A stretch of DNA of 64,000 nt from Macrostomum hystrix (GCA_950097015.1 CATNEN010000005.1:3463501-3527500); one strand, 5' to 3'; counted from the stretch's first letter, positions 40,216 to 52,074 are shown. The notes: a model not told the origin generated them from the sequence alone. Numbers and translations are program-made.

Positions 40216-42309
40216 ATTACTAGCTTTTTAATAGACTTCTAATTTGTAAAAGCAGATGCAGTGCAATATTTAACAATGTAACAGTAACCTTTTTATTCCA
40301 AAGAAAAGCAGTTTAGTTCAAGTAATCCAAGCTAATTTAAATGTGTGTATTACAAGTGGTTACGGTGGATCTACTTTAAAGAAGGTAGGAAGGAATCGTA
40401 AATTCAGAATTGGAAAAAATCGCTCTTAACAGTTAATAATGATACCGATAACCTTGACGCGATAATAAAAACCTAAAAATCTTGAATTTGAGACTGATAA
40501 GTTGTAAAAAACCAATCATGTATACATATGCAGGACGCATTTTGATTCGCGTTGAGATACTTTTTAGCAGAATTTCAAGCACATCTGAACTATCAATTTT
40601 TTCAAAGCTGTAAATAAATATTGTTTGGATTTGTACTTTTTTTCCGGAAAATTTGACAGTTGATTTTGATTTTTGAACTACGTCATCTGAAACTAACGAT
40701 CAAGGGTATTTTTTGTTTGGGTAAATTAGGAATACTAGTTCTTAAGTTGCCCAAGTTGCTTATAAACTACCAAAGTTCAAAATAAAAAGGCTGGAGAAGG
40801 TTTTCATAATTTAAATTTTTGCATGAATTCTAAACAAGCAATCACTAAAAGTCATATCACTAAACAAAAAGTGACAGTATTAGTCGAAATCGGATTTGTA
40901 ACAAACTTTGAAAAATAATTAAAGGGTTTAGTGATCGAAAGGGTTTCGTTAGTTAGGTAACGAAAGTTAATAAATAATTAACTTTTGAGGAGTTGATCGT
41001 ATAAGAACTTATCGTTGAGTGTTGCGTTCTGGCATAATGATCGTCAGTTTTATGCACATGACTAAATTGCTCATCTAGTATTCTAGATGCTCGTGGACAT
41101 AAATATAGCTGATCGATACAGGCCGCGATCGATCGACGCGTTCGTCTCTTTTAGTATAGTGACTCATCTTAAGCCGATAATTCGAGATCGCAGCCAAAAT
41201 AAAAAAAAATAGTTTCGAATTGCTTCCATGCAGCAATGCAGTTGCGCGCACGAGTTAATTATTTCACGAGTCGATCATACTAATAAAATCATCAAAAATA
41301 CATATATGAAATGTCATGAAGACTCGATATACCAGTTCTCTATTTATTCATTGCGCATCATGATTCTACCGACGAATCAGATGTGTACATGCAAATATAC
41401 GAGTATATGATCGCTTGTCATATAGAGAAGTCTAGATTTTAGAAGACAGATCACAACAAGTGTAGGGATGCATAATGTACTACCACAAAATTCAACTAAA
41501 AGCATTCTGGAGTAGATGAATATTTTAGTGCAATCCGAATAAACAAAGGATCGCATCATGCTATCAGCCGCTTGATAAAAAAGCAATACTACAAAAACTT
41601 ACTAAACCTATAATGACAGATAAATTACTTGTGGATTGCAACAAAATGTGTTACAGTTGCCATCTAAAAGTCATTACATACGAGTGTTACTTGAATAATA
41701 ATGTAATTCTTGAAGAGCGTCTCGAATAAACAATATTTTATCATGGCTGTGAAAACTACATAATTACAGGTTCACATGCCGTACGCTGGCTATATGTAGT
41801 GAAATGTTAAATATTTTTTATTAGAAGAAAGCAATAAGCACACGATGTAGATAAAGAAAGTCCAACTATATAGAGCGAAGCTTTTAAGTTGAAATCGTCG
41901 ATTACTTTATCTGTCAGCCACAATTTCTGTGTATTCTGTAACGTCACTGACGGGTCGTGAGTTCGAGTCTCGGATTTCCGTGCTACCACAGTTTTGCTTC
42001 GGCATCATGGAGAAATAGATGCAGTTGTTGTCGTCCTAAATAGACAATTAAGTGGCAATTTTTAGCGACATAAGATAGATAGAAACTACACCGGTCGAGA
42101 TAGCTCTTCAGTAGAGTAATTTCTGCCACACCCACGTACACCAACTTTCTAGCCTAACTCATGCTGCAGTACCCATCACAATTTAAATGCATGAGATCAA
42201 GCTCGAGGGAATTAAATGTAGTCGGAAGTTCTCAATGACGCTCTAACAACAGGGCCACAAGCTCCCCTGTAGCGCACTGTACTAAATATAATCATGATAT
42301 GGTACAGAT
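40216..42309. other. MFSD1 upstream region and intergenic sequence
   Basis: No gene recognised. A tRNA-like B box (gagttcgagtctcgg) near 41960 marks a decayed SINE. The 5' leader and promoter of MFSD1 must lie at the left; no clear lysosomal CLEAR box (GTCACGTGAC) was seen. Confidence 0.45.
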
Positions 42310-45150
42310 CTATAACAGCCTTACATCTGTATTGTTTAAACCTGGTGCATCCGTAGTTGAAAGCTGCTGCAATGGCACCGGCACCTCCTCGGACATCGCT
42401 GCTTTCAACACCTGTACGGGAGGCCCTTGTGTTAAGGTCATCTGCGGGGGTGCAGAGTGGCATTGAGTGAGTTAACGTGTTTGCCTCTCACACCAACTGA
42501 GGTCCCTGAGCTCGATTCCGCGGTGAGACCACATTCATTTAGGGCGCAGCCGCGCAAAGAAGGCTTTGAGGGCTTGTGGTGCAATTTACGCCCTTGAGGG
42601 CCAGCCTCCAAGGCAGAGTGAAAGTGTACACTGCCTGACGATGAGAAAGTCAGGGCAGATGTACACACTTGGTGAGTGTGTGCCTGCGTACAGTATCTGT
42701 GTGCCTGTTTGATCAGGAGTAAGCGGAATGGGCAGAATTGCCTTCTCGCTGGACGCCGGTCTAGTGACACCTAATGATGTGCCATTGCCCGCAGCCCTCC
42801 TGCAAATATTTTTATATTGTTATGAGGTCATCTGCAATCTATGTACCATGAGTAACGATCGAAACTTAAAATAATAAAACGCTTTGTTTCGCAAAGCAAG
42901 ACTTGCAAAAGTTACCTTTCTTCGGTAAATGAAAGTGACGGCTGATATGACAAAAACATTCGCAAACATTAGACCCACGGTCAAGAGGACGAACATCAGA
43001 AGATCTTGATTGCGGTCTATAAATAATCAGGTAATGTTATGAAGTTCAATTCAATAATAAGCTGGTCCTCGATCACTAAACGCATACTCACCGCAATCAG
43101 ATTTAATACTGGTGCAAAGGGTTTTCACAGTCACATTTGAGAGCCATGTAACATTCGCTTGAGCAGCAGTGCATTCTAACTTAAGTTGAGCTTCCTTGTT
43201 TCCACTGCAGCAGTTAAGGCACCTCCAATGTGATGTCAGGGACTCACTGAAACCACTGCTCAAGCTTTTATTCGCTGCATCACTGGATGACACATTTAAG
43301 TTGTTTCCCATGTTGTCAAACGCTACGCACTGATGCTCTGATTTCGGATCTGAGGTGGATGACGTGAAGCTGAATGTCACGTGACCAAATGACTCGGCGC
43401 TGCAGCTTGACGGCTTGTCAACCGCGATTCTCAAATTTTTTGGCGGATCTGTTACGTAACGAACGCGATAAATGCGTTTTATGCAAAAATAAAATTAGGC
43501 ATAGTTGAACTAGCTATGGATAACTCACACAAAACCCGCAGTCTTCGAGTACTGGATGCTTCAAGACCAGTTCCACCTGAACTGCAGGTGTAGCTCCCCC
43601 CATGGTGCAACTCCAGCTGATGAATTGTGTAAGTTCGGTTTCCACTGTCCAACGTCACATTGAAAGTTGAATGGGTGAGTCTGATTGGCTCTGAGGAAAC
43701 AACTGGGCAGAGTACATCGCATTGCACGGTCACACTGGAGCCAAGCTCTGCTGCGTTGTTGAATGCGCTCGCTGGATGAAACACGGCTGCAATTTTGGGG
43801 ACGGCTTAGTAACGGATTTTCTATTTTTAGATATAGGTATGAAATTTTATTCGCTGTATTGTTGTACCTACTTTCCAAAGTAATACTCCGATTAATCCAC
43901 ATGTCGACAAAGCTCAGGCACTGGCGCACAAATTGAGTTTCGTTTGCAACATTTCTTCTTAAAATAATTATTCTCACCTATAAAATGTACATGAGTAGAA
44001 TTTTGTCTTGACAGGTCAAATGGCTGTTGACGAGCAGTCAATATAATTATTTTCTGGAAATTTTCGTTAGGCTGCAAAAAGATTCGTGATTAGACTGATC
44101 ACAAAAAACTTGCTCAACTTCATGTTTAAGCTTTTACCCACTAGTAGGGGACTATATTAATAGTCCAGACTTTTACGTAAAGGTTGACAGCTCGAATCTC
44201 GGTCCAGGGGAGGCAGTTAGACTTCTTGCTCAAGCAAGACACGAAATTCATTAGCCAGTTGTAAAACGGGTGCCAGATTCAGCTGGGGTAGAAACTGGGT
44301 GGGTTTGAAGGCTTCCACAGTCCACGGACTGAACGAATTAACTGTGGCTTTTCCACTGGCTGCATTATCCCCATCAGAATTATGAGTGTAAATACAAAAT
44401 ACTTAGTAATTTTTTAGAAAGAATAGTATTTTCGTTCTGTCAAACTTTTATGATTACCTTATGTCTAGCGCAGTTCACAGTCAAGATTTCCCCAGAAGAT
44501 ACGCTGGTTGGCGTCCTTCCGCACAGCCTCCAGGTTCCGTTTTCCGCCCCCTGAAAGACGGAGCTGATGTTTCTCGAGTCGCAGTGGTTCGAGCCGAAGT
44601 CCAGGTCTTCCGGCGATGTCCACACCTCAATGTCTGCTGCTCGAGCGGTCAAATTGTCTCCGTAGGTCGTAAGTTCACTTGGAGTCGATGCTTTTAAGTT
44701 AAGAAAAAATATCTGTATTAAAAAAGCAACTTGGGCGTTTTATATGGCAGGATAAAAATCACAGGAAGAGTAAGTGCTCACTTCTGACTCTGATGGACAC
44801 AGGGCTGATGCTCTCCTGCTGTCTCAGTTTTATCACAAACCAGTGGAATCCGGCATCAGCGCTTTGCAGACCTACCTTGGAGTGAAGAAATGGCCAGTTG
44901 CCAACTTCATCAGCTGAGCGACTCCAGAAGCAAGTGCTCGGTGGTTGATCGAAGCTGGATGACTGCCATGATGCTTCAATGGTGCTCTTTCTGATTGGAA
45001 GCATACCTGTTTGAAGCAATTGGGTTAACAAACAATGGAAAGCATTATAGATACATAAATCCAGTATTGGAAAACCTGACCGTCCCCTCGAATCAGAATG
45101 GCGAATCCAAGAAAAGCCAGGGTGACACGCAACACAGCCAGATGGTTCAT
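42310..45150 (-). CDS. Lectin-Ig membrane receptor A (type I)
   Basis: Eight exons in phase: 45081-45150, 44782-45006, 44458-44690, 43872-43977, 43529-43786, 43092-43448, 42916-43016 and 42310-42441, giving 493 residues. Order: signal peptide (MNHLAVLRVTLAFLGFAIL); a domain over exons 2-4 with the pattern of an F5/8C or fucolectin-type galactose-binding fold (ASWQSSSF, FHWFVIKL, ADIEVWTS, WRLCGRTP, LTVNC); an Ig-like domain (VTVQCDVLC ... GGSYTCSSG) that lacks the usual core Trp; a family-specific domain (FTSSTSDPKSEHQC, SHWRCLNC); a transmembrane helix (LLMFVLLTVGLMFANVFVIS); and a 43-residue tail without ITIM or ITAM. A cell-surface recognition role is inferred. A 21-bp deletion relative to gene C moved the exon 1 donor. 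The last acceptor (42442) sits at the edge of a SINE. Family not recognised by name. Confidence 0.8.
42445..42825 (+). mobile_element. SINE-2, full-length tRNA-derived element
   Basis: tRNA-like head with A box (gtggcattgagtgagttaac) and B box (ggtccctgagctcgattccg), a body with gacgatgagaaagtcagggc, and a tail from gaatgggcagaattgccttc to gcaaatatttttatattg. It sits antisense in intron 7 of receptor A, its 5' end only a few bases from the acceptor of the final exon. Confidence 0.82.
44180..44342 (+). mobile_element. SINE-1 fragment in receptor A intron 3
   Basis: Matches the body and tail of the copy at 7098-7405 (cagctggggtagaaactggg, cagtccacggactgaac) with considerable decay; only the B-box part of the head (ctcgaatctcgg) is recognisable. 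Confidence 0.7.
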
Positions 45151-45662
45151 GATTTCTATTCAGTTGCACAAGGCTTTCTGGGTGAAAACTTTTATAATTC
45201 TAGATTAACTTGTATACACATATTTCTAAATTTGCGTTTCACGTCTCAATTAGGAAATTGTTTGCATGCAGCATTGATTTTACAACTCATTTTAGATTTG
45301 CTAGATATTTATGTCGTCAAGATGACTTGCATTTTCGAAAGGCGACAATATGCCATTGACAAGCTAAATTTAGGACGAAACACCACAAATGCTTTTCAAA
45401 GGCCGCTACATATGCAAATCAAACGTGCATTTTCTGTAAAGAGTTAGAAAGTTTGACTCGACAAGAAGATAAAATAAAATCAGGTTTCAGTAGGATCCAG
45501 GATGTGCTACTTGTTTCGCATCCAGAATATTCTAATAGTGGCCTGTGGGAGGGACAACAGCAATATTCAACTCTGGTGCCGTTCAGCACCATCGTCGCCA
45601 GTCAATTAAGGGCCGTGGTTCTCGCACAGCATGCTCAGAAGCCCCTCTCAAGCTCAATTGCA

Positions 45663-45952
45663 GTTTCTGTTTCTCCCGTCTCCGCTTCCTCCAGGGCCAG
45701 ATATAGCAGGGCAGCTGTGTCCCTTTTACCAGTCCGCCAGCGAAAAGGCGGAACGTTCAGTTTACCTGCCACTGCCCAGTCTCTCCGAGGCACGGCTAGA
45801 TCATCTTGGGCCAACGGGCTCTCCGACTTTTGCAGGCCCGACAGCATCCAGCTTCGTGCGCGCACTGGAGGAGGCAAGACCGATGTGTCCCCTGAGCAAT
45901 ATCACCTCCTCACTGGAGGTCGTCTGGTTGCTCGGAGCTAGAGGAACAGGTA
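45663..45952 (+). other. Exon-like fragment of unknown origin
   Basis: A GC-rich stretch, unlike its surroundings, opens after a possible acceptor (caattgcag, ending 45662) and closes at a possible donor (gaacag then gtacgt). The frame reads FLFLPSPLPPGPDIAG ... ARLDHLGPTGSPTFAGPTAS ... LEVVWLLGARG. I do not recognise it. It lies between receptors A and B, as the POLR3F fragment lies between C and E, and may be a captured exon of another gene. Confidence 0.35.
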
Positions 45953-46267
45953 CGTGGTCCTGCTGATGCACCCTGCCGCTAAGTCAAGTACTCGTCTTGC
46001 AAGGTGCTACTTTCTTTAGCAAGGTGGAGATGAAGCCTCTCTTTTAAAGAGTCCAAGCTTAAAGTCCAAGACATTCTAACCTTGCACTGACTTGTTTGCA
46101 AGACAAGTAACTCTAAACGCTATCGATCATATCTTGAAGCAAGTGCTTGAATCGGATTTTTACTTTTCTATTGTGCTTTTTAAGCATAATAGATGCATTT
46201 TTTTCAGAATTGCGAACATGTAGTGAACACAGATCGGCCTTTTTAGATCGATGACCATGAACTTCCT

Positions 46268-46560
46268 CCTAGGGAGGAAGAGTGGCACGACGGTCCAACG
46301 AATTTGCTTCTCACAACAAGGTCCCTGGGTTCGATTCCACTGAGGACACGGCCTCAGGCAGAATGTATACCGCATGACGATGAGAAAGTCACGGCAGATG
46401 TGAGAATGTGAGACTGTGCGCCTGCATAAAGTATTTGTGTGTGCTCAGGAGTCATCGAGATGGTAGAACAGCCTCCTCATTGGCTTCGGGTCTGCTGTCA
46501 CCAATGGATGAGCCAGTGCCCACAGCCCACCTGAATATATTAGTATTTTTACAATATTGT
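46268..46560 (+). mobile_element. SINE-2 copy
   Basis: A box agtggcacgacggtccaacg, B box ggtccctgggttcgattcca, body gacgatgagaaagtcacggc, tail gtgcccacagcccacctgaa. Contains a single copy of tgtgtgctcaggag (46438-46451), the motif that is amplified about 35-fold in the copy at 52.8 kb. Confidence 0.85.
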
Positions 46561-46885
46561 GATGGCGAAGCGCAGATCAGATAAATACTTCATGCTGTGA
46601 ATGTTGCATTCGACTTGGTGGAGACCAAATCCTTGGACTAATAATTTATAGGTGAAATGCAGCTAAAGCTGAATTCTCTAAAATTTTACTTCCTGTGGTC
46701 GCTTGAATGTTTTTGATTTATTTGTGGCTACTATTGTTTAAACGATTCGTTTAACGCTGTTGCAAAGGGCGATGCAATTCTATTGAGTAAATAAAGATAG
46801 ACCAAAACTGTTTCTTTTTCACAGTCTGAGGGCCTTGTCTCATCCGCACACCCTATGGATCGTTTACTCGAGTGTGTATAGATAC
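46561..46885. repeat. Duplicated flank, left copy (pairs with 53570-53895)
   Basis: Starts gtgatggcgaagcgcagatc and keeps many matching blocks with 53578 onward (agataaatacttcatgctgtg, gagggccttgtct), at perhaps 75-80 percent identity by eye. The SINE-2 before it is also shared, so the two SINEs are one insertion that was later duplicated with its flank. Confidence 0.75.
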
Positions 46886-47394
46886 ACCATAGGTCATGGG
46901 AATGCCAGAAAATTTCTTGAACTTTGGTGGCATTGTTGATGCTGACACTTATAACCGACGAGTATCTCTTGTCATTCAATCAGGTGTTCGGTCAATTTTT
47001 GGCGTCAAGGGCAAATCTATATGACAATGTAAATATTCCTGAACACGTCTTTTAGATTCCCTTCATCTTTTGTATGAGAACTGTACTGATACATTGCTTA
47101 AAAATTTCTTCGACATTGAATATCGTCAGTAAAGTTTTTCTCTTTATCAATTAGTTTAGCACAAGTTGACTTGCTAGTGATTTGAAATTTATTGCAGTTC
47201 CATTTTTCCTGCGCTGGCTTGCATTTTGATTAGATGTTTGAGTCAGCTTGCGGAAACCATTTAACTTGTATCAGTTATATGCCGCACGTTTATAGGTTTT
47301 TAAAAAAGAGTTGCTAATTCTTCTTACCCACTCCGATTACCCTGCAACAAAGAAGTAGTGCTGATTCTTGGTTTAAACTTTTCGAGTCGTCAAG

Positions 47395-47850
47395 ATGATC
47401 CTGTCGTCCCTTTTCGTTCTTCTCGCTGTATTTCCATCAGACGCAACCGTATCTGCGTTTCAAGAAATGCACGATTGTTTTAACTTCATAAAGAAGGCAA
47501 GCAGCGAACGACGGAGACCATCGATGACGACGAACTTGATGAAGATTATGAGCCTCCAAGGAAGTCACCGTGTGCCAGCAAAAATGTTCAGTCCGCCGGT
47601 GCTCTATCAGGCGGCCGTCCAAGTGATACCCGGCTGCTGAAAGAGATGCAGAAAGAAAAAGCTCGGCCTTCATTGGATCTCAATCACCGTTATCTGCTGG
47701 AACACCGCTAGCAAGGGATTCTGCGGTGCCTACGACCCAGTTAATTCTACTCAAGATGCACATGCAAAGAAGAATTATGAGTCAGATGTCTCAAAAGCTA
47801 GACGATGTAATCGAAATATACACCAACTATTAGACACCACGAGAAAACGA
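47395..47850 (+). pseudogene. Signal-peptide exon joined to a broken coding fragment
   Basis: 47395 starts ATG with a clear signal peptide (MILSSLFVLLAVFPSDATVSA) followed by FQEMHDCFNF. After about 47497 the frame with coding character changes: +1 reads ETIDDDELDEDYEPPRKSP and RPSDTRLLKEMQKEKARP, then a third frame reads LLKMHMQRRIMSQMSQKLDD, a coiled coil, before a stop near 47834. This looks like an orphan signal exon of a receptor-type gene followed by a frameshifted relic of a different gene. A mutated copy of the signal exon lies at 60.86-61.06 kb. Confidence 0.45.
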
Positions 47851-48687
47851 GAATCGCGAGGACCGGGTAATTTACGACTTCTCTGGTCAACATTTTCGTC
47901 TCTCAGAACTTTCGATAGTTCGTACAGTATTTGCTTGGCCACTAGTTCGTCACTAATTATTTAGTCACAAACAAAGATCAGCGGTTGTCTAATTGGACAC
48001 TGCATTACTTCAAGTAGAATGGTAAATACATCTAAGATGATAATTATAATCTAATTGCTGTTTACAAGATATTTAGTGTAATCCTCATGCCATTTATCTA
48101 TAATTGACATGCAATTAAATTTCTAGAAAATCTCGCCGAAATTGCAACAAAGGTGTCATTTAGATTAGGCTTCTTGCACTTTAAACAACAACTCACTGGT
48201 AATTGGAGTGCAAGAATTGCGAAATTATCGCGTCTCCAATGACAACTTCTGGTAATTCTGCGCAGTTTTGTTCTTCGAGACGCTCTCGGCTTGTCTTACA
48301 TATTTATAGGCTGTTCGTGCCTATTTAAATGGATAGTCGAAGCCAAAGTCAAACATCTTCACACAAACCAGTCGTGACTTCCTGTATGCTGGCAAAGCGG
48401 ACCTTAATTCAAGACACAACAGCTCTGAACTGTGCTCTGGTTTCAGCTAAACTCATTGCATGTAAGTGTGTGGCTGACAGCGACAGCTTTGACAGCTTTG
48501 TCATTCCAAAGAACAATGATTTGGTCAGACTAGTCAAGCAGTGATGATTCAATGTAGATTTTTAATGAAGGAATTAAAATAACTAGATAAACTTCTTTGC
48601 GTACATTTCAACGAGAATTCATTTCACTTGTTAGCGTTTTCTTTTAGAAAACAAGATCCTGCTTGGACGCGGAACAACAACTGAGGC
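47851..48687. other. Upstream region of receptor B
   Basis: No gene supported. A 71-codon frame at 48329-48544 (MDSRSQSQTSSHKPVV...) has no recognisable feature and is probably chance. Promoter and leader of receptor B should lie here. Confidence 0.4.
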
Positions 48688-51538
48688 ATGGCTGCAGCCC
48701 AGGAATGCATTTTGCTGGCCCTCCTAGCTGGACTGTGTGCGGCTGACAGCAGTCAATGTGAGTTGCAGTCCATGGACATTCTTGTCCGATTGAGCACCAG
48801 TCCGTAGGTTGTCTCCCCTAACATGATTCTAAACTTATTTTCGTTTCAGGCACTCTCAACATCACCAAAGATTCCATCGCTGACTCGTGGCAGTCGTCCA
48901 GCTTTATTGATCACCATAAAGTTGCGCTGTGCTTTAAAAACCAGTCCACAGAGACACATTCCCAGCATTTCTACAGATTCTTCCACTCGAAAGTCAGTAA
49001 GAATGACTCAGATGCAGGCTATCACTGGTTTGTGATCAACCTGAAGAGGCCTGAGCTGATCAGCTCTGTGGGCATCAGTGCCAGAGCAGGTGAGCGATTC
49101 AGTTAATTTACAATCAAGAGCTACTGAATACCTGCTCCTAGCGACTCTCTTCAAGCTCTTGTTTGCAGCTCAAAAGTAGAAAATAATTGACATTGCAGAA
49201 GCAGATAAAGTTCCCATCGCTAAATTAAACCCCAGAGCAGCAGACATTGAGATCTGGACTTCTCAAACAGACGTGGATTTTGGACATGAGCACTGCGACT
49301 CAAAGAACATCAGCTCTACTTTCATTAGAGGAGAGAGCTCAGGTATCTGGAAGCTGTGCGGCAGGACGCCCTCAAATGTTTCTGCAGGACAAGAATTGAG
49401 CATTCCCTGCGTCAGGCAACAGGTGAGGCCATCAGGTGACTGATGGTTCATAATTCATGAGCAACCTTGCAGGTTTAATTAGGCGAGTATAATGCAAGCC
49501 AATATTCTGTATCAGCAATGCAGCTTAGGGTTTCTCTGGAGAAATATCCACATATATTTTATTTTAGTAGATTTGCAAACAAAATGACTAAAGATCGAGG
49601 CATAAACAGCAAGCAAAAACACAAATGTTGACTGTAATTTAGCATGGAGAATGTGGGTCACATGCTTTAGGGACAAATTTCTGAAACCACAAAAAGAGAC
49701 ACATTTTATTCCGCTTCTATTTCACCTAATTTAACAGTGCTGACATAACCAGAAACTGTATGCGGTTTTCAGGTCCAAATGATTCTGCTGAGAAAATACG
49801 TCGCAAACGTTGCTGATGCAGAAAACCAGTGCATGAACTTTATTGGTATGTGGATTCATAAATTTGAAATACAAGGTGAGTTTGCCGAACGGCTTTTGTT
49901 ACTACAACAGTACATCCACCGATACTATATCTCTTATCCACCTATATTAAATCCCTACGTATTCTAATGCTCGAAAATGAACATAATTGCTGCCAAGGCA
50001 GGATGCTTATAGAATAATCTTTTAAATAATTACTCCCCAAAAGCAACAGACCGATAATTTAAACTATTTCTTGTTCAATTCTGTCGAGCAAAGAAACTGT
50101 GCAAACTGATGTCATCGTCACGGTATGGAGAGAACGCCTTCTTCTTGTTGGATTTTCTGTTTTAAGTTACATTAGAAGTAGTAAGCTATAGTCTACCTCG
50201 CTAACCAAACCCCAGCTAGCACATAGGTAGCATTTTTGTGTTGAAATTGTGTTGAAATGTGTTGAAATTTGTGCTGAGAATTTTGTAAATCTTGGATAGC
50301 AGTTACTAAAAAAACTAAAAATAACAACAGCAAATCTATTTTGCGAATCTCTCCGGATAAAAATATAGAAAACATTGAGTCAATCGTTTCTTAAAACGTT
50401 TAGCTACAATTGAGCCATCCGATGAAGTTGTGAGAAACTCAAACGTCACAGTGAGCTGTCGGGTCCAGGTGTGCCACGAAGCACCTGTCGATCTGCCACC
50501 TGTTATTCTGACTCTCGCAAAGTCCAACGGAGATGAAAACACGATTAGCACCTTTCGCACTTCTGGCAACTCGAGTGCCAGCAGCGTGTCAGAATCCATT
50601 CAAAATGTGAACGAAAGTCACGCTGGCAACTACTCATGCAGAGTGGGTGACGAGGTCCTCAGCTCCCGACTGCTCAAAGTCTACTGTGAGTATACAAGAA
50701 GCCCGCAAAAGTGCCATTTCACAAGAGCACACAGCAATGTCTGCAGTCTCAAAAACTCAACAATCCCTGTTCTCAGATCCGCCAAGCAACCTGAGCATCT
50801 ACCGATCAAATGACACCTGTGCCACTGAGCCATCATATTGGAATTTCATCTTCGAGTCAACGCAGTCAGATCCACGTCCTCTGCACAAATGCTTTCTCAG
50901 AGACCACCAAGACAAAATAGCCACAGTAACAATGGCATTGAGTGTCACGGAATTGGATGGCAAATTCAGGTCGATTTGGAAATGCGAAAACTGTCTGACT
51001 GTGAATGTGACATGCACAGCACATTGGAATGATGATAAACTCTCATGGAGCGTCAGCACCACAGCGAGTCATTCTTGTCCTTTGACAACGGACTCTACCA
51101 TTCGGACTGAGGCACCTCATGTTGGCTCCAAGAGCACGGAGAAATATTCTCATGCTGAAACCATTACAATGGCAGACAGGCAGTCAAGCACTTCCCCAGC
51201 TACACCAGTTACCGCAGAACCAGCTGTTAAGAGCTCTTTTAAACCGGTGCTGTTGGCGATCGCAGTTGGACTCGTTGTTATCGGTACTTGGCTCGCAGTC
51301 ATACTCAGCAAGGTAAATATAATGTTGAGGAATTGAAATATCAAAAGTGAAACAATCCGTCATTGCTCCAACTGTCTGTTCTATGCAGCGATTCGCCTCG
51401 AGATCTCGCGACAGGTCACAGGAGGCAGGGATGGCTTCGCCACTGGAACGGCTCAGAGAGACGACAATCAATTGGAGTAAATTTCGTGTAGCAAATTGGA
51501 ATAAAAACAGGGATAATGTGGAACTCTTGATTGAGTAG
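48688..51538 (+). CDS. Lectin-Ig membrane receptor B (type I)
   Basis: Seven exons in phase: 48688-48757, 48850-49089, 49199-49422, 49773-49875, 50404-50685, 50777-51312 and 51389-51538, 534 residues. Signal peptide MAAAQECILLALLAGLCAA; F5/8C-like lectin domain (exons 2-4: ADSWQSSSF, YHWFVINL, ADIEIWTS, WKLCGRTP, MGMWIH region NFIGMWIH); Ig-like domain (VTVSCRVQVC ... HAGNYSCRVG), no core Trp and an extra Cys; family domain (FESTQSDPRPLHKC, SIWKCENC); a Ser/Thr-rich stalk fused into the same exon; TM helix VLLAIAVGLVVIGTWLAVIL; a basic 49-residue tail ending VELLIE. Many N-x-S/T sites. It diverges from receptor A, 3.5 kb between starts. Its N-terminal half is close to E; an inverted broken copy of exons 5-6 is at 59.9-60.7 kb. 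Role in recognition is inferred. Confidence 0.83.
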
Positions 51539-52074
51539 TGAGTTAGATGAGCAATGATTACCTTCTGTTGCTATGCTGTTCCACAAAAATTGAAAGCTAT
51601 CCTCTTCTACCAATTGAGTAGCGTGAGTCCTGAGCGGATTGTCTGGGGTCATTTTTACAGTAAACAGTAAATTTGTAAGAAGAGTACAGCTCAGCTCAAT
51701 AGCGAATTTCACTTTCACTTTTAATTTTTCAATTTCAATTTAGTGAGTTTCAATGCTTTACTAGTGAGCCTGTGCATCGACTTTTCCCAATAATTTTGGG
51801 ACATCCTACGTGCAAAGATTAAGACAGAAATGCTGGGTATTGAAACAGCACAAAAAGCGTCGGATTCTAGAAAGATCGGGCGTGACTTGTTTACATGTTT
51901 CCAAGAACATTCGTCACCCTTCTTTCTGGAACTTTCTTTGGCGTGAATGAATAAACGAGCCCTTCCCCTTATTGGCCAAGAGTGAACTTTCAGCGCGACT
52001 CACGCCTTGTGGCTAAAATCTCCGAGTTCCGTGTTATTCATTTTCACAGCGGAACAATAACCTGTTAATACAGT

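Noticed and set aside
41807-42000. Minus-strand ORF with SETRTHDPSV
   Set aside because: Typical antisense reading of a tRNA-like SINE promoter; no gene.
48329-48544. 71-codon frame MDSRSQSQTSSHKPVV upstream of receptor B
   Set aside because: No signal peptide, domain, splice context or paralogous copy in the other unit.
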